The notes under the pieces: model-generated
The model's input: the letters and a program-made list of their open reading frames with translations, nothing else
What the model was told of the DNA's origin: nothing
Database searches by the model: none
In this document: positions 1-7,911 of the stretch, piece after piece
How positions within the stretch are numbered: the stretch's first letter is position 1
How the letters are laid out: every line of letters starts with the position of its first letter
Position numbers and translations under genes: made by a program
Assembly (NCBI RefSeq): GCF_016860605.1
Contig: NZ_BNJR01000017.1
Coordinates: 124,001-188,000 of the forward strand
DNA length: 64,000 nt
Direction: 5' to 3'
Origin: Lentilactobacillus fungorum
GTDB lineage: Bacteria > Bacillota > Bacilli > Lactobacillales > Lactobacillaceae

Positions 1-1904
1 ACGTAAGATAGTCCAAGCCCACCTTTTGCATATTAATTAATTTGCGGTCAATTTCGGGGGTCTGCTTAAAAAACTGAATTGCCGATTCGATCGGCATGTT
101 AAGTACCTCACTGATGTTTTTGCCGTTGTAGTGATGACCAAGCGCTTCATCATTATAGCGTTTACCATGACACATCTCACATTCTTGAACCACTGGATCC
201 ATGAACGCCATGTTTGTAATGGTCACGCCCTTCCCCTTACACCTTGGACAAGCACCCTTGCCGTTATAGCTAAACAAGCTGGTAGACGTTCCCGTTGCCT
301 TGGCAAATAACTTACGAATGTCGTCTAAAATGTTAAGATAAGTCACTGGCGTTGAGCGAATATTAGTCCCAATGGCCCCTTGAGAAAGATCAATATAAGG
401 AACCTTTAGCTGGCGCTTGAGTGCGTCCACCAATGAACTTTTACCAGAGCCGGCAACGCCTGAAATAACCGTTTCAACGCCCAACGGTATCTCGACCGAT
501 ACATCCTTTAAATTATGGGTAGTGACATGCTTTAAACTAACTGTCTTCGTCAATTGGCGGGGTGGCCGATAAGTAAGCGGTCGCTTTAAAAGGGTCCCAG
601 TCATCGTATTGCTGGTCAATAAGGCTTGATAAGTGCCGGTAAAGGTGATCCTGCCACCATTTTTACCGGCCTGCGGGCCAATTTCAACCACGTAATCGGC
701 AATCGGCATTAGCTCTGGGTTATGCTCCACAACTAAAATGGTGTTGCCCTTCTTTTTGAGATTAATCAGCGCGTTTTTGATCAGCTGAATGTCGTGGGGA
801 TGCAACCCCACGCTGGGTTCATCTAAAATATAAACCATATCAACCAATTCACTCGTCAAAAACTTAGCAATCTTGATTCGCTGGGTTTCACCGCCGGACA
901 ATGTTTCTGTGCTTCGATCAAGGGTAAGATAACCCAAGCCGATATCAACCAATGATTGAATTTTGACCGCAACTTCTCGAATCACATCGGCAACTAGTGG
1001 GATTTTGATTGCATGCAGAAATTGCAGTGCGTGGACCAAATCCATCGCTAAGACATCTGCAATGTTTAACCCATTAATTTGACAGGTCAAGACTTCTGGC
1101 CGTAATCGAGTGCCATGACAATCTGGGCATGGCCGCCGGGTTACAATTTGGGCAAGGGCTTCCTTATGATGTTCTGCTTCGCGCTTGCCGATAATTGAAC
1201 GCCTGATTCGAGGAATGACCCCTTCATACAATGCGGTCCGCGGCCACTTCTCAGGTGCATTTTTAAGTCGTTGCTGAGGCGCGTTTAACAATAAATCCAT
1301 CTCTTGGTCGGTGTAATCCTTTAGTGGCTTATCATTATCAAACAAACCACTATAGGCATAGCGCCGCCAGCGCCAAGTATGAGGGCCAAAACTCACAAAC
1401 GTAATGGCGCCCTGGTTAAGTGATTTGTTGGGGTCAATCAAGGCTTTAGCATCAATATCATCAACATAGCCTAATCCTTGGCAAGTCGGACACATCCCCT
1501 GTGGCAGGTTAAATGAGAAGGTATCCGAATAACCGACAAATGGCTTGCCAGCCCGTGAAAACAGCAATCGCAATAACGAATAAATCCCGGTATACGTCGA
1601 GAGCGTTGAGCGGGCATTTTTACCAATCCGCTTTTGTTCAATCACAATTGCCACTGGTAGATGGTCAATCCGTTTAACCTGAGGCTGACCATATTTTGGC
1701 AAATATTGCTGGGTGAAACTTGGAAAAGTTTCGTTTAACTCCCGGCGTGATGCTGCAGCAATCGTATCAAATACTAATGAAGACTTGCCGGATCCGGATA
1801 ATCCCGCAAATACGGTGATTTGATACTTTGGGATTTTTAAATTCACGTGCTTTAAATTATTTTGATGGGCATCATAGACTTCGATTGCCCCGCGTTCGAA
1901 CATG
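1..1904 (-). CDS. Short UvrA-like ATPase (UvrA2 type), C-terminal end off the window
   Basis: ABC-type DNA damage recognition protein of the UvrA family; 634 codons are visible and the 3' end lies outside the window. Seen: a first Walker A (GLSGSGKSS) near residue 35, zinc-binding CPTC and CPDC pairs, an ABC signature LSGGETQR near residue 336, Walker B ILDEPSVGL, a second Walker A (GVAGSGKSS) near residue 482, and a CPRC...CEMC zinc module. The spacing is much tighter than in the ~940-residue UvrA, as in the ~750-residue UvrA2 or drug-resistance paralogues that lack the UvrB-binding insertion. The ATG at 1902-1904 is preceded by AGGAGGGG. Such paralogues are linked to DNA damage or intercalating-drug tolerance; the actual role here is inference. 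Confidence 0.9.
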
Positions 1905-1971
1905 CGACCCCTCCTTTTTATTACAATCAGCTGGTAGGTTTCTTGTAAATATGCTGTTTGATCGAGCGGTA

Positions 1972-2084
1972 ACGTGCCTCAGCAAGCAGAAATCCCGGCA
2001 TAAGCACCGACAACTAAAATCCTGGAGCCTAGGGATTCAGTTGTCAGAGACTGGTGCTCCGATTTTAACCGCTTGATTTCGCAC
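1972..2084 (-). repeat. Divergent copy of the long palindromic repeat
   Basis: Read on the minus strand it starts AGTGCGAAATCAAGCGGTTA and ends near GGGATTTCTGCTTGC, the same plan as the copies at 3146-3514, but with largely different arms that still pair (AAGC..AAATC with GATTT..GCTT; GACAACTgAATCC with GGATTttAGTTGTC). The first A of the element is the last base of the TGA stop of the reductase gene. It lies upstream of the uvrA-like gene and could act as a terminator or leader hairpin. Confidence 0.6.
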
Positions 2085-3080
2085 TCATCTTTTTAACGAC
2101 GTGCTATGCACTGGCCCTCTTCTATCTGGGTAAAGGCTCTTCATTGCCGCATTAACCGCAATTGGGGCTTCGCCAAACGCTGTTGCTATTAACGGTTGTT
2201 TGCCTTCGTACTTCGAAACGTCACCAATTGCAAAAACATTTTTTAAATCTGTCAAAGCATTTGAGGCAACTTTTATGGTGCCATGGTCCGTCTGTGGGTG
2301 AATTGTCCAGCCATTTAACGCATCATCTTGGGCAATAAACCCATAGTTCACGACGATATCGTTAACTGTCAATTCTAACATTTCATCCGTTTTCATTTTC
2401 TTAGCCGAAACCTTAACTTGATCACCATCTTGTTGCGTTAAGCCTTTAATTAAATAAGGCGTAACCGGCTGAATCGACGACTGAATGAGCTGTTCTACGC
2501 TGCGTTCCATTGCGCGAAATTGATCACGCCGGTGTAATAAATAAACCTTTTTGGCTACTGAATTCAACAACAGTGCTTCATCAATTGCCGCGTCACCACC
2601 GCCAGCAACCAGGACTACCCGGTCGCGGAAATGCGCTAAATCTTTTACACTATAAAATAAATTTTTGCCCTCAAAGGCGTCGCTATTATCAACTGCTAAT
2701 TTTCTAGGGTTAAAGGCCCCCACTCCCGTTGCAATAATAATAGCTTTGGTTTGGGTCACTTCTTTATTAGTGGTAATTTGATAGTTTTCACCGACTTGGT
2801 CAATATTAACAACGGTCTGGTTCAATTTAACGGCCGTATCAGACCCCTGGAGTTGGTTTTCCAACTCCGTGACCAAATTTCTAGCTTTAATATTTGGATA
2901 GCCGCCAACGTCTAATATGGTCTTTTCAGGGTACAATGCGCTGACTTGACCGCCTAATTCCGATAAACTTTCGATAATTTGGGTCCGCGCATCTCGTAAC
3001 CCCGCATAAAACCCAGCAAACATCCCGGCGGGGCCACCGCCAATAATCGTAATATCATAAACTGTATCTTCAACTGTCAT
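2085..3080 (-). CDS. Ferredoxin/flavodoxin-NADP+ reductase (thioredoxin-reductase-like)
   Basis: FAD- and NADPH-dependent oxidoreductase of 331 residues. The FAD-binding GGGPAGM lies near residue 14, an NADPH-binding GGGDAAIDEA near residue 160 and the AIGD...AFGEAP FAD motif in the last 50 residues. The active-site CxxC of thioredoxin reductase is absent, which places it with the YumC-type ferredoxin/flavodoxin-NADP reductases. The ATG at 3080 has AAGGAGG at good distance; a TTG three bases earlier is too close to it. The 5' side is occupied by a truncated and three full palindromic repeats, so its leader must include or start after them. The stop codon touches another repeat. Confidence 0.9.
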   Translation of the reverse strand: MTVEDTVYDITIIGGGPAGMFAGFYAGLRDARTQIIESLSELGGQVSALYPEKTILDVGGYPNIKARNLVTELENQLQGSDTAVKLNQTVVNIDQVGENYQITTNKEVTQTKAIIIATGVGAFNPRKLAVDNSDAFEGKNLFYSVKDLAHFRDRVVLVAGGGDAAIDEALLLNSVAKKVYLLHRRDQFRAMERSVEQLIQSSIQPVTPYLIKGLTQQDGDQVKVSAKKMKTDEMLELTVNDIVVNYGFIAQDDALNGWTIHPQTDHGTIKVASNALTDLKNVFAIGDVSKYEGKQPLIATAFGEAPIAVNAAMKSLYPDRRGPVHSTSLKR

Positions 3081-3099
3081 CAAAAGTCCTCCTTAAATA

Positions 3100-3140
3100 A
3101 GTGGCCTTAGGTGCAAGCTTCTGCTTTGCGGAGCTATCCT
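3100..3140 (+). repeat. Truncated palindromic repeat (right end only)
   Basis: The bases from GCTTCTGCTTTGCGGAGC to TCCT match the right end of the adjacent full copies; the left arm and loop are missing and only AGTGgcc remains of the left end. It sits just upstream of the reductase Shine-Dalgarno site. Confidence 0.6.
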
Positions 3141-3145
3141 AATAT

Positions 3146-3264
3146 AGTGAGCGGAGCCAGGCGTTTAGAAAGCGGAACGTAAGGCTCCTCTAACGGAAAT
3201 TCCCGGTTCTGGAATTTTTGTTAGAGGTGCTTACGTGGAGCTTTCTGCCTGGCGAAACTGTCCT
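3146..3264 (+). repeat. Long palindromic repeat, array 1 copy 1
   Basis: Left end AGTGAGCGGAGC, apical hairpin AAATTCC-CGGTTCT-GGAATTT, right end TGTCCT. The arms pair along nearly the whole element: GCCAGGC with GCCTGGC, AGAAAGC with GCTTTCT, CCTCTAAC with GTTAGAGG. The base pair set differs from that of the next copies (GCAAAGC/GCTTTGC there), yet complementarity is kept. Confidence 0.9.
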
Positions 3265-3271
3265 AAAAACA

Positions 3272-3389
3272 AGTGAGCGGAGCAAAGCGCTTAGAAACTG
3301 TAGCATAAGGCATCTTGGCCGGAAATCCCGGGCTTGGATTTTTGGCCAAGATGTTTTATGCGGAAGTTTCTGCTTTGCGGAGCTGTCCT
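3272..3389 (+). repeat. Long palindromic repeat, array 1 copy 2
   Basis: Same ends and loop (CGGGCTT) as its neighbours but with replaced arms: GCATAAGGCATCTTGGCC pairs with GGCCAAGATGTTTTATGC (GG/TT wobble pairs), and AGAAACT pairs with AGTTTCT. Separated from copy 1 by 7 bases. Confidence 0.9.
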
Positions 3390-3395
3390 AAAACC

Positions 3396-3514
3396 AGTGA
3401 GCGGAGCAAAGCGGTTAGGGATCGGAGTGTAAGGCTCCTTTGCAGGAAATTCCCGGGCTTGGAATTTTTTGCAAAGGTGCTTACGCGCAGATCCCTGCTT
3501 TGCGCAGCTCTCCT
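3396..3514 (+). repeat. Long palindromic repeat, array 1 copy 3
   Basis: Same ends and loop; the arms AGGGATC/GATCCCT and CCTTTGCA/TGCAAAGG are again complementary and differ from copies 1 and 2. Its right-end TCCT overlaps the stop codon of the PrsW-like gene (TAGGA on the minus strand). Confidence 0.9.
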
Positions 3515-4580
3515 AGCGTTTCTTAACCAGCCTCTTCTTGCTTCGCTGAATGACGATTTGCTGGCCTTGAAGGGTCTTGACTTCCCGCAAGCCAGCGTCA
3601 ATCATTACAAAAATGAGAAACCACCCAATAATAACATCAATTAATTCCTGCAACAACGATACGCTAAGTCCTGTATGCGGAATGTCCCAGTCCCAAAACG
3701 TGTGCAGGCAGATCGTAATAAGAAAAAAGATAAAAAATCTCGGCTTGGTAAAAAAATCGTTTAACGTAAACGGCTGTTTACGTTTCTTACCAAGAATAAT
3801 TGCTCCGCCAATGATTGCCGCCCAAATCGTATGAGTTCCAATCGCCTGAAAACTCCTAGTAAAAATCGTGACCAAGCCATACTCGCTCACATAGCCAGAA
3901 CTTTCAAAAACAGAAAAGCCAGCGCCAATCGCCGCGCCAATCAAGACACCATTGAAAATATAATTCAATTTATATAAATTAATGAAAATAATGATCACAA
4001 TACACTTAGCCAGTTCTTCGGTAATCCCAACAATCAAGGCCGACTCAATACTAATTTCACTTCGAATTGGCAACATCATATAAAAGGTCATGGTCACTAA
4101 AAGCGATAAAATACCGCCCATTAAAAAAGTCGTTAAGACTTGGAGAACCGAAATGTTTTGGTAAACATTAATTTCAAAAAACATCATTAATAGTGAAAAC
4201 GGCACTGCCAACGAACCAATAAAGATCAAGCCGGGGATTGCTTTATTACTTTTGAACAAAAAAAGCAACAAAATTAACATCACAAAACTTAACGCCAGCA
4301 CCAAAAAGACCCGTGAGAAAAACCACGGTTTAACCGGCCGGCTAGAAACTTTCTGCAGACTGGGGGTGGTGCTTTTGGTGCCAACAATAAACAACCGGTC
4401 TGCCTGATCCTTAGTGTGGCGTTTAAAAACATCCGAAAACATTTTTGATAAGTGAATTTCGACAGGACTATCGGCAGCGGTTTCACCTAAATGCTTAGCA
4501 ATATTATCATCCAAGTTATCATAATTTCGTCGAACCCCTGTCCAAAGAAGCGAAAAGAAGTTTCTTCCAATTTTTTTCAT
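3513..4580 (-). CDS. PrsW-family intramembrane protease
   Basis: Predicted polytopic membrane protein of 355 residues. A soluble N-terminal segment of about 85 residues is followed by several hydrophobic helices. The PrsW signature is visible: ITEELAKC (EExxK) near residue 187, GTHTIW in a later helix and HTFWDWD near residue 295, which together form the glutamic/metal-type active site of the family. In Bacillus PrsW performs site-1 cleavage of an anti-sigma factor; no sigma or anti-sigma gene is visible here, so the substrate is unknown. The ATG at 4580 has AGGAG six bases upstream; a GTG three bases earlier is too close. The stop TAG is formed at the junction with a palindromic repeat. Confidence 0.85.
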   Translation of the reverse strand: MKKIGRNFFSLLWTGVRRNYDNLDDNIAKHLGETAADSPVEIHLSKMFSDVFKRHTKDQADRLFIVGTKSTTPSLQKVSSRPVKPWFFSRVFLVLALSFVMLILLLFLFKSNKAIPGLIFIGSLAVPFSLLMMFFEINVYQNISVLQVLTTFLMGGILSLLVTMTFYMMLPIRSEISIESALIVGITEELAKCIVIIIFINLYKLNYIFNGVLIGAAIGAGFSVFESSGYVSEYGLVTIFTRSFQAIGTHTIWAAIIGGAIILGKKRKQPFTLNDFFTKPRFFIFFLITICLHTFWDWDIPHTGLSVSLLQELIDVIIGWFLIFVMIDAGLREVKTLQGQQIVIQRSKKRLVKKR

Positions 4581-4730
4581 CACGCACTCCTATTATTGTT
4601 ACTATTAAGCGTAACTTACAACTTGATTGGTTTCAAGATTTGGTCGGGAATTGTGTTATGTAGAAAATTCGGTTATGATGGAGTAAAGGGTTTTCATCCT
4701 TGTTAATTCACGAACGGAGGTAACAATTTA

Positions 4731-5687
4731 ATGGCCCAGAAAAAAATGATTTTAGACCTTGATACTGGCATCGACGACGCAATGGCAATTGCCTATGCGG
4801 TCGCTGATCCAGCTGTTGATTTAATTGGTATTATTGGTTCGTATGGTAACGTTTATGTGGAAGATGGTGTCCAAAATTCCCTTAAGATTTTGGAATTACT
4901 TGGTGCAGGCGACGTCCCCGTCTACCAGGGATTGTCTCACTCGTCAGAAACCGACCATTTCGATAGAATGCCGGTCAGCGCGCAAATTCACGGCGAAAAT
5001 GGCATTGGTGAAGTTCAATTACCAGCGCCAAAACGCCAACCGGAAACGGGTGACGCAATTGACTTCTTCATTAACGCGGTTAAGCAGTATGGTAAAGACC
5101 TAATCTTAGTACCAACCGGCCCGTTAACCAATTTAGACGCCGCCATCAAAAAAGCACCAGAAATTGCCAATGAAATCGGCAACGTCACCATCATGGGCGG
5201 CGCCGTCACCGTTCCTGGAAATGTCACCAACGTTGCGGAAGCAAACATTCAACAAGACGCTTCTGCCGCCAATAACGTATTCCGTCACGTCCCGTTAACC
5301 CAAGTTGGCCTGGACGTGACGCTCAGAACCTTACTAACCAGAAAAGAAACTCAGCAATGGCGGGACTTACATACTAAGCCTGGTGAAGCATTTGCCGACA
5401 TTGTGGATTACTACATCAAAGCTTACGAAGTTACCAGCCCAGATCTTCATGGTTGCGCATTGCATGATCCGTTCGCGGTCGGTGTGGCAATCAACCCTGA
5501 CTTTGTTCAAACGATTGACTTAAACATGTATGTCACGACTGATGAAAAGTATTATGGTAGAACGACTGGCGATCCTGCTCGGCTTGATGATCCGAATACC
5601 AACGTTAAAGTTGCGGTGAACGCCAATGTTGACGCTTATCTAGAGGCGTTTATGGATCACTTGACCAATTTATTCAAGAAAAACTAG
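4731..5687 (+). CDS. Ribonucleoside hydrolase (inosine-uridine-preferring type)
   Basis: Hydrolyses the N-glycosidic bond of nucleosides to a free base and ribose in the salvage pathway, in the cytoplasm. The 318 residues start with the calcium-binding and catalytic cluster DLDTGIDDA at about residues 9-17; further family landmarks are VPTGPLTNL, MGGA and the late HDPFAV motif with its catalytic His-Asp. The length is normal for the IunH/Rih family. The ATG follows GGAGG with nine bases spacing. It is a single gene with its own terminator. Base preference (purine or pyrimidine) cannot be told from sequence alone. Confidence 0.92.
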   Translation: MAQKKMILDLDTGIDDAMAIAYAVADPAVDLIGIIGSYGNVYVEDGVQNSLKILELLGAGDVPVYQGLSHSSETDHFDRMPVSAQIHGENGIGEVQLPAPKRQPETGDAIDFFINAVKQYGKDLILVPTGPLTNLDAAIKKAPEIANEIGNVTIMGGAVTVPGNVTNVAEANIQQDASAANNVFRHVPLTQVGLDVTLRTLLTRKETQQWRDLHTKPGEAFADIVDYYIKAYEVTSPDLHGCALHDPFAVGVAINPDFVQTIDLNMYVTTDEKYYGRTTGDPARLDDPNTNVKVAVNANVDAYLEAFMDHLTNLFKKN

Positions 5688-5711
5688 GCTGCTGAATCTT
5701 GGCCGATAAGT

Positions 5712-5755
5712 AAAAAGAATCCCTACGAGAAAAATCGTGAGGATCCTTTTTATTT
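5712..5755 (+). terminator. Rho-independent terminator of the nucleoside hydrolase gene
   Basis: AAAAAGAATCCCTACGA pairs with TCGTGAGGATCCTTTTT with a few wobbles, followed by T-rich sequence. The rest of the stretch up to 5938 shows nothing recognisable. Confidence 0.75.
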
Positions 5756-5938
5756 AGATTCAAAGTTATTTGCGGCGACAACTAGACCTTTTGCCAGTCA
5801 AGCAGCTGCAAGTCCATGCCAATACTAGCAAACCAAGAGAATGTCTTCAAACTAAGATGAAGAAACCCGGCTAACCAAACGTTAACGCTCAACGCCACTT
5901 ATCATTGAGAATCCGCCAAGCAACAGCCTTAAAATCTC

Positions 5939-6742
5939 CTACCCAAAATACTTCTCAAGATATTGAGCGACACCATCCTCATCGTTGGTACCAGTAATGA
6001 CATTGCCTGCCTGCTTAACTTTTTCCTGTCCATTTTCCATCACAACGCCAATCTTCGCATGGGTGATCATGCCCAAGTCATTTTCAGCATCGCCAAAGGC
6101 CATCAAATTGCTAAAGTCCCAGCCAAAATATTTCAATAACGCTTCTAGGCCGACAACTTTGTCCATATGGGGGGCCAAAAATTCCATAATTTGTGGCTGA
6201 GAGCGAACAATGTGGTATTTCTGCCGCAACTGCGCGTCAATCGATGCCTGGTAGCGATCAAGCAGTGCCGGCTGATCACAGACAACCGCTTTGGAGTATG
6301 CATCACTCACTGCTAATTCCGCATATGATTCGGGAACAAAGGCAATGTTTCCCTTAAACTGCTGTCGATACATTGACGGCTTCAAATCCGTTAACGGGTA
6401 GACTTGCTCAAAGTCAAGCACGTCAAGTGGCGCTCCCTGTTTTTTGACGAACTCATATAGTGGCCGCAACGCTTCTTTTTTCATCCCACTCTTAGCCAAT
6501 TCGCTCTTGTCGTTATTATGAACAACCAATGCACCATTAAACGTGATTGTATAATCAGCTGCTTGGGTAAGCCCCAGCTGTTCAATAAACCGCCAGATTG
6601 CGTTAATCGGTCGGCCAGTACACAAAACAACCTTAACGCCCGTCTGGTGAAGCTGTCTTAACACTTGTTCATTGCCTTTAGAAATCGTCTTGTCACTTGT
6701 CAGCAAGGTGCCATCCAAGTCTAATGCTACCATTTTAATCAA
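5939..6742 (-). CDS. Cof-type HAD phosphatase
   Basis: Cytoplasmic sugar-phosphate or nucleotide phosphatase of the HAD-IIB (Cof/YidA) class, 267 residues. Motif I is DLDGTLL close to the N-terminus, motif II CTGRP, and motif III/IV MAFGDAENDLGM near the C-terminus, with the type-IIB cap between. I choose the TTG at 6742 because AAGGAG lies nine bases before it; the longer reading frame beginning at 6802 runs through that ribosome site and is unlikely to be used. Substrate not predictable: YidA-like enzymes are promiscuous. Confidence 0.88.
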   Translation of the reverse strand: MIKMVALDLDGTLLTSDKTISKGNEQVLRQLHQTGVKVVLCTGRPINAIWRFIEQLGLTQAADYTITFNGALVVHNNDKSELAKSGMKKEALRPLYEFVKKQGAPLDVLDFEQVYPLTDLKPSMYRQQFKGNIAFVPESYAELAVSDAYSKAVVCDQPALLDRYQASIDAQLRQKYHIVRSQPQIMEFLAPHMDKVVGLEALLKYFGWDFSNLMAFGDAENDLGMITHAKIGVVMENGQEKVKQAGNVITGTNDEDGVAQYLEKYFG

Positions 6743-6944
6743 TTGCGCTCGCTCCTTTATATTAACGAGATTCATTCTACTCAAGTTAACAGTAGAATAC
6801 AACTGTCAGTATATTGATCACACCACTAATTAAACGGCGGGCTTCCCAACCGCCAAGATTGTTACGGACAAATTTTGATTTTTAAAAGTTATTTAACCAG
6901 CTACTTGTCAATTAGATAGCTAATCCGGACTCCTTTTCACAAAC

Positions 6945-6985
6945 TAAAAAGTGACTCAAGCATCCATTTGCTTGAGTCACTTTAT
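6945..6985 (-). terminator. Terminator downstream of the Spx-like gene
   Basis: Perfect stem AAGTGACTCAAGCA/TGCTTGAGTCACTT with a T-run on the minus strand, about 35 bases past the spx stop codon. Confidence 0.85.
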
Positions 6986-7018
6986 TTATACGTATAACTG
7001 ATTAGTAATTATAGTAAA

Positions 7019-7414
7019 CTAACTGATTTGCGACTCTAACTTGCGAAGTTCGGCTTCCCGTACGCTTCGTGGCAAGAATCGTCTGATTTCTTCTTCATTA
7101 AATCCAACTTCAAGGCGATGGTCGTCAAAAATAATTGGTCGTTTGATCAAATCAGGATATTTCACTACTAAGTCAACCAACTGAGAAACAGTCAGGTTGT
7201 CAATATCCAAATTCAACTTCTTATAGATATTGGATCTTGTAGAAATAATATCTTCACTGCCATTTTCGGTTAGCCTCAGGATCTGCTTAACTTCATCGGC
7301 ATTTAGAGGGTTGGAATTGATATTTCTTTCCTTAAAATCGATGTGATGACTCTTCAACCATGCACGAGCCTTCCGACTGGAAGCACTACTTTGTGCAACA
7401 TATAAATTGAGCAT
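7019..7414 (-). CDS. spx: Spx-family transcriptional regulator lacking the CxxC switch
   Basis: ArsC-fold protein of 131 residues, the usual Spx length. Spx proteins bind the RNA polymerase alpha C-terminal domain and redirect transcription under thiol stress. The family core is strongly kept: SRKARAWL, ERNI near residue 36, ENGSEDIISTRS around residues 55-66, RPIIFDD and EEIRRFLPRSVRE. The redox switch is not: the usual SCTSCRKAR reads SSASSRKAR, so both cysteines at positions 10 and 13 are serine. The protein has no disulfide switch and should behave like the reduced form, controlled by abundance. Single gene with its own terminator. Confidence 0.92.
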   Translation of the reverse strand: MLNLYVAQSSASSRKARAWLKSHHIDFKERNINSNPLNADEVKQILRLTENGSEDIISTRSNIYKKLNLDIDNLTVSQLVDLVVKYPDLIKRPIIFDDHRLEVGFNEEEIRRFLPRSVREAELRKLESQIS

Positions 7415-7851
7415 TAAAATCCCCCCATTCTATACAAAAACGTGAAACTGAAACAACATCCTTCAACGACTATATTAACATAACGATAATTTTTGTCAAC
7501 ACCGTTACTTACTTTAATTTAGTATATTGTGAAATTTTTTATCTCGTTCCTCTCTGTCATCCATTATAATATGGTTATCATGATTATTTTGAATCCGAGG
7601 TGTTATTTGGGAGATCTTTTACGCTATTTTGACGATTTCGATGCCGCCATCGCGCAGTGCGTTACGAAGGTTTATTAATTTAGGCTTTTTAATCTGAATA
7701 TATTGATGTGGCCGATGTCTGCCGCCAAGACAAGGTTCAGCGAGATAACTCCAATTAGTTGAATCAAAGTATTTCAGTTCATCAAATGGACTTTTGCAAC
7801 CAGATGTAAAAGTCACTTCAACGCCAGGGTAAGCGCTTTACTTATTGCTAA
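7415..7851. other. Intergenic region with a possible gene remnant
   Basis: About 450 bases without a convincing gene. On the minus strand an open frame of about 70 codons (7619-7828) ends in IEIVKIA; it has no Shine-Dalgarno site and an in-frame TAA just before it, and I do not recognise the product. It may be the tail of a decayed gene. Confidence 0.4.
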
Positions 7852-7880
7852 TTTACAACCGGTAGATAATTGACTATACT
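7852..7880 (+). promoter_or_regulatory. Sigma-A type promoter of the 5'-nucleotidase gene
   Basis: TTTACA and TATACT are separated by 17 bases, about 30 bases upstream of the ATG at 7912. A TATAAT also occurs slightly downstream but without a well-placed -35. Confidence 0.5.
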
Positions 7881-7911
7881 TGACAATATAATTGTTTTTG
7901 TAGGTGAAAAA

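Noticed and set aside
1828-2076. 82-codon plus-strand open frame
   Set aside because: Antisense to the uvrA-like gene start and a decayed repeat; no ribosome site.
2085-3080. Thioredoxin reductase
   Set aside because: The fold fits but the redox-active CxxC is missing, so it is assigned to the ferredoxin/flavodoxin-NADP reductase subgroup.
3315-3644. Open frames on both strands over repeat array 1 (also 3356-3601)
   Set aside because: They are translations of the palindromic repeats; similar peptides appear wherever the repeat occurs, with no ribosome site and no family match.
7619-7816. 65-codon minus-strand gene
   Set aside because: No ribosome site, an in-frame stop just upstream and no recognisable family; kept only as a possible remnant.
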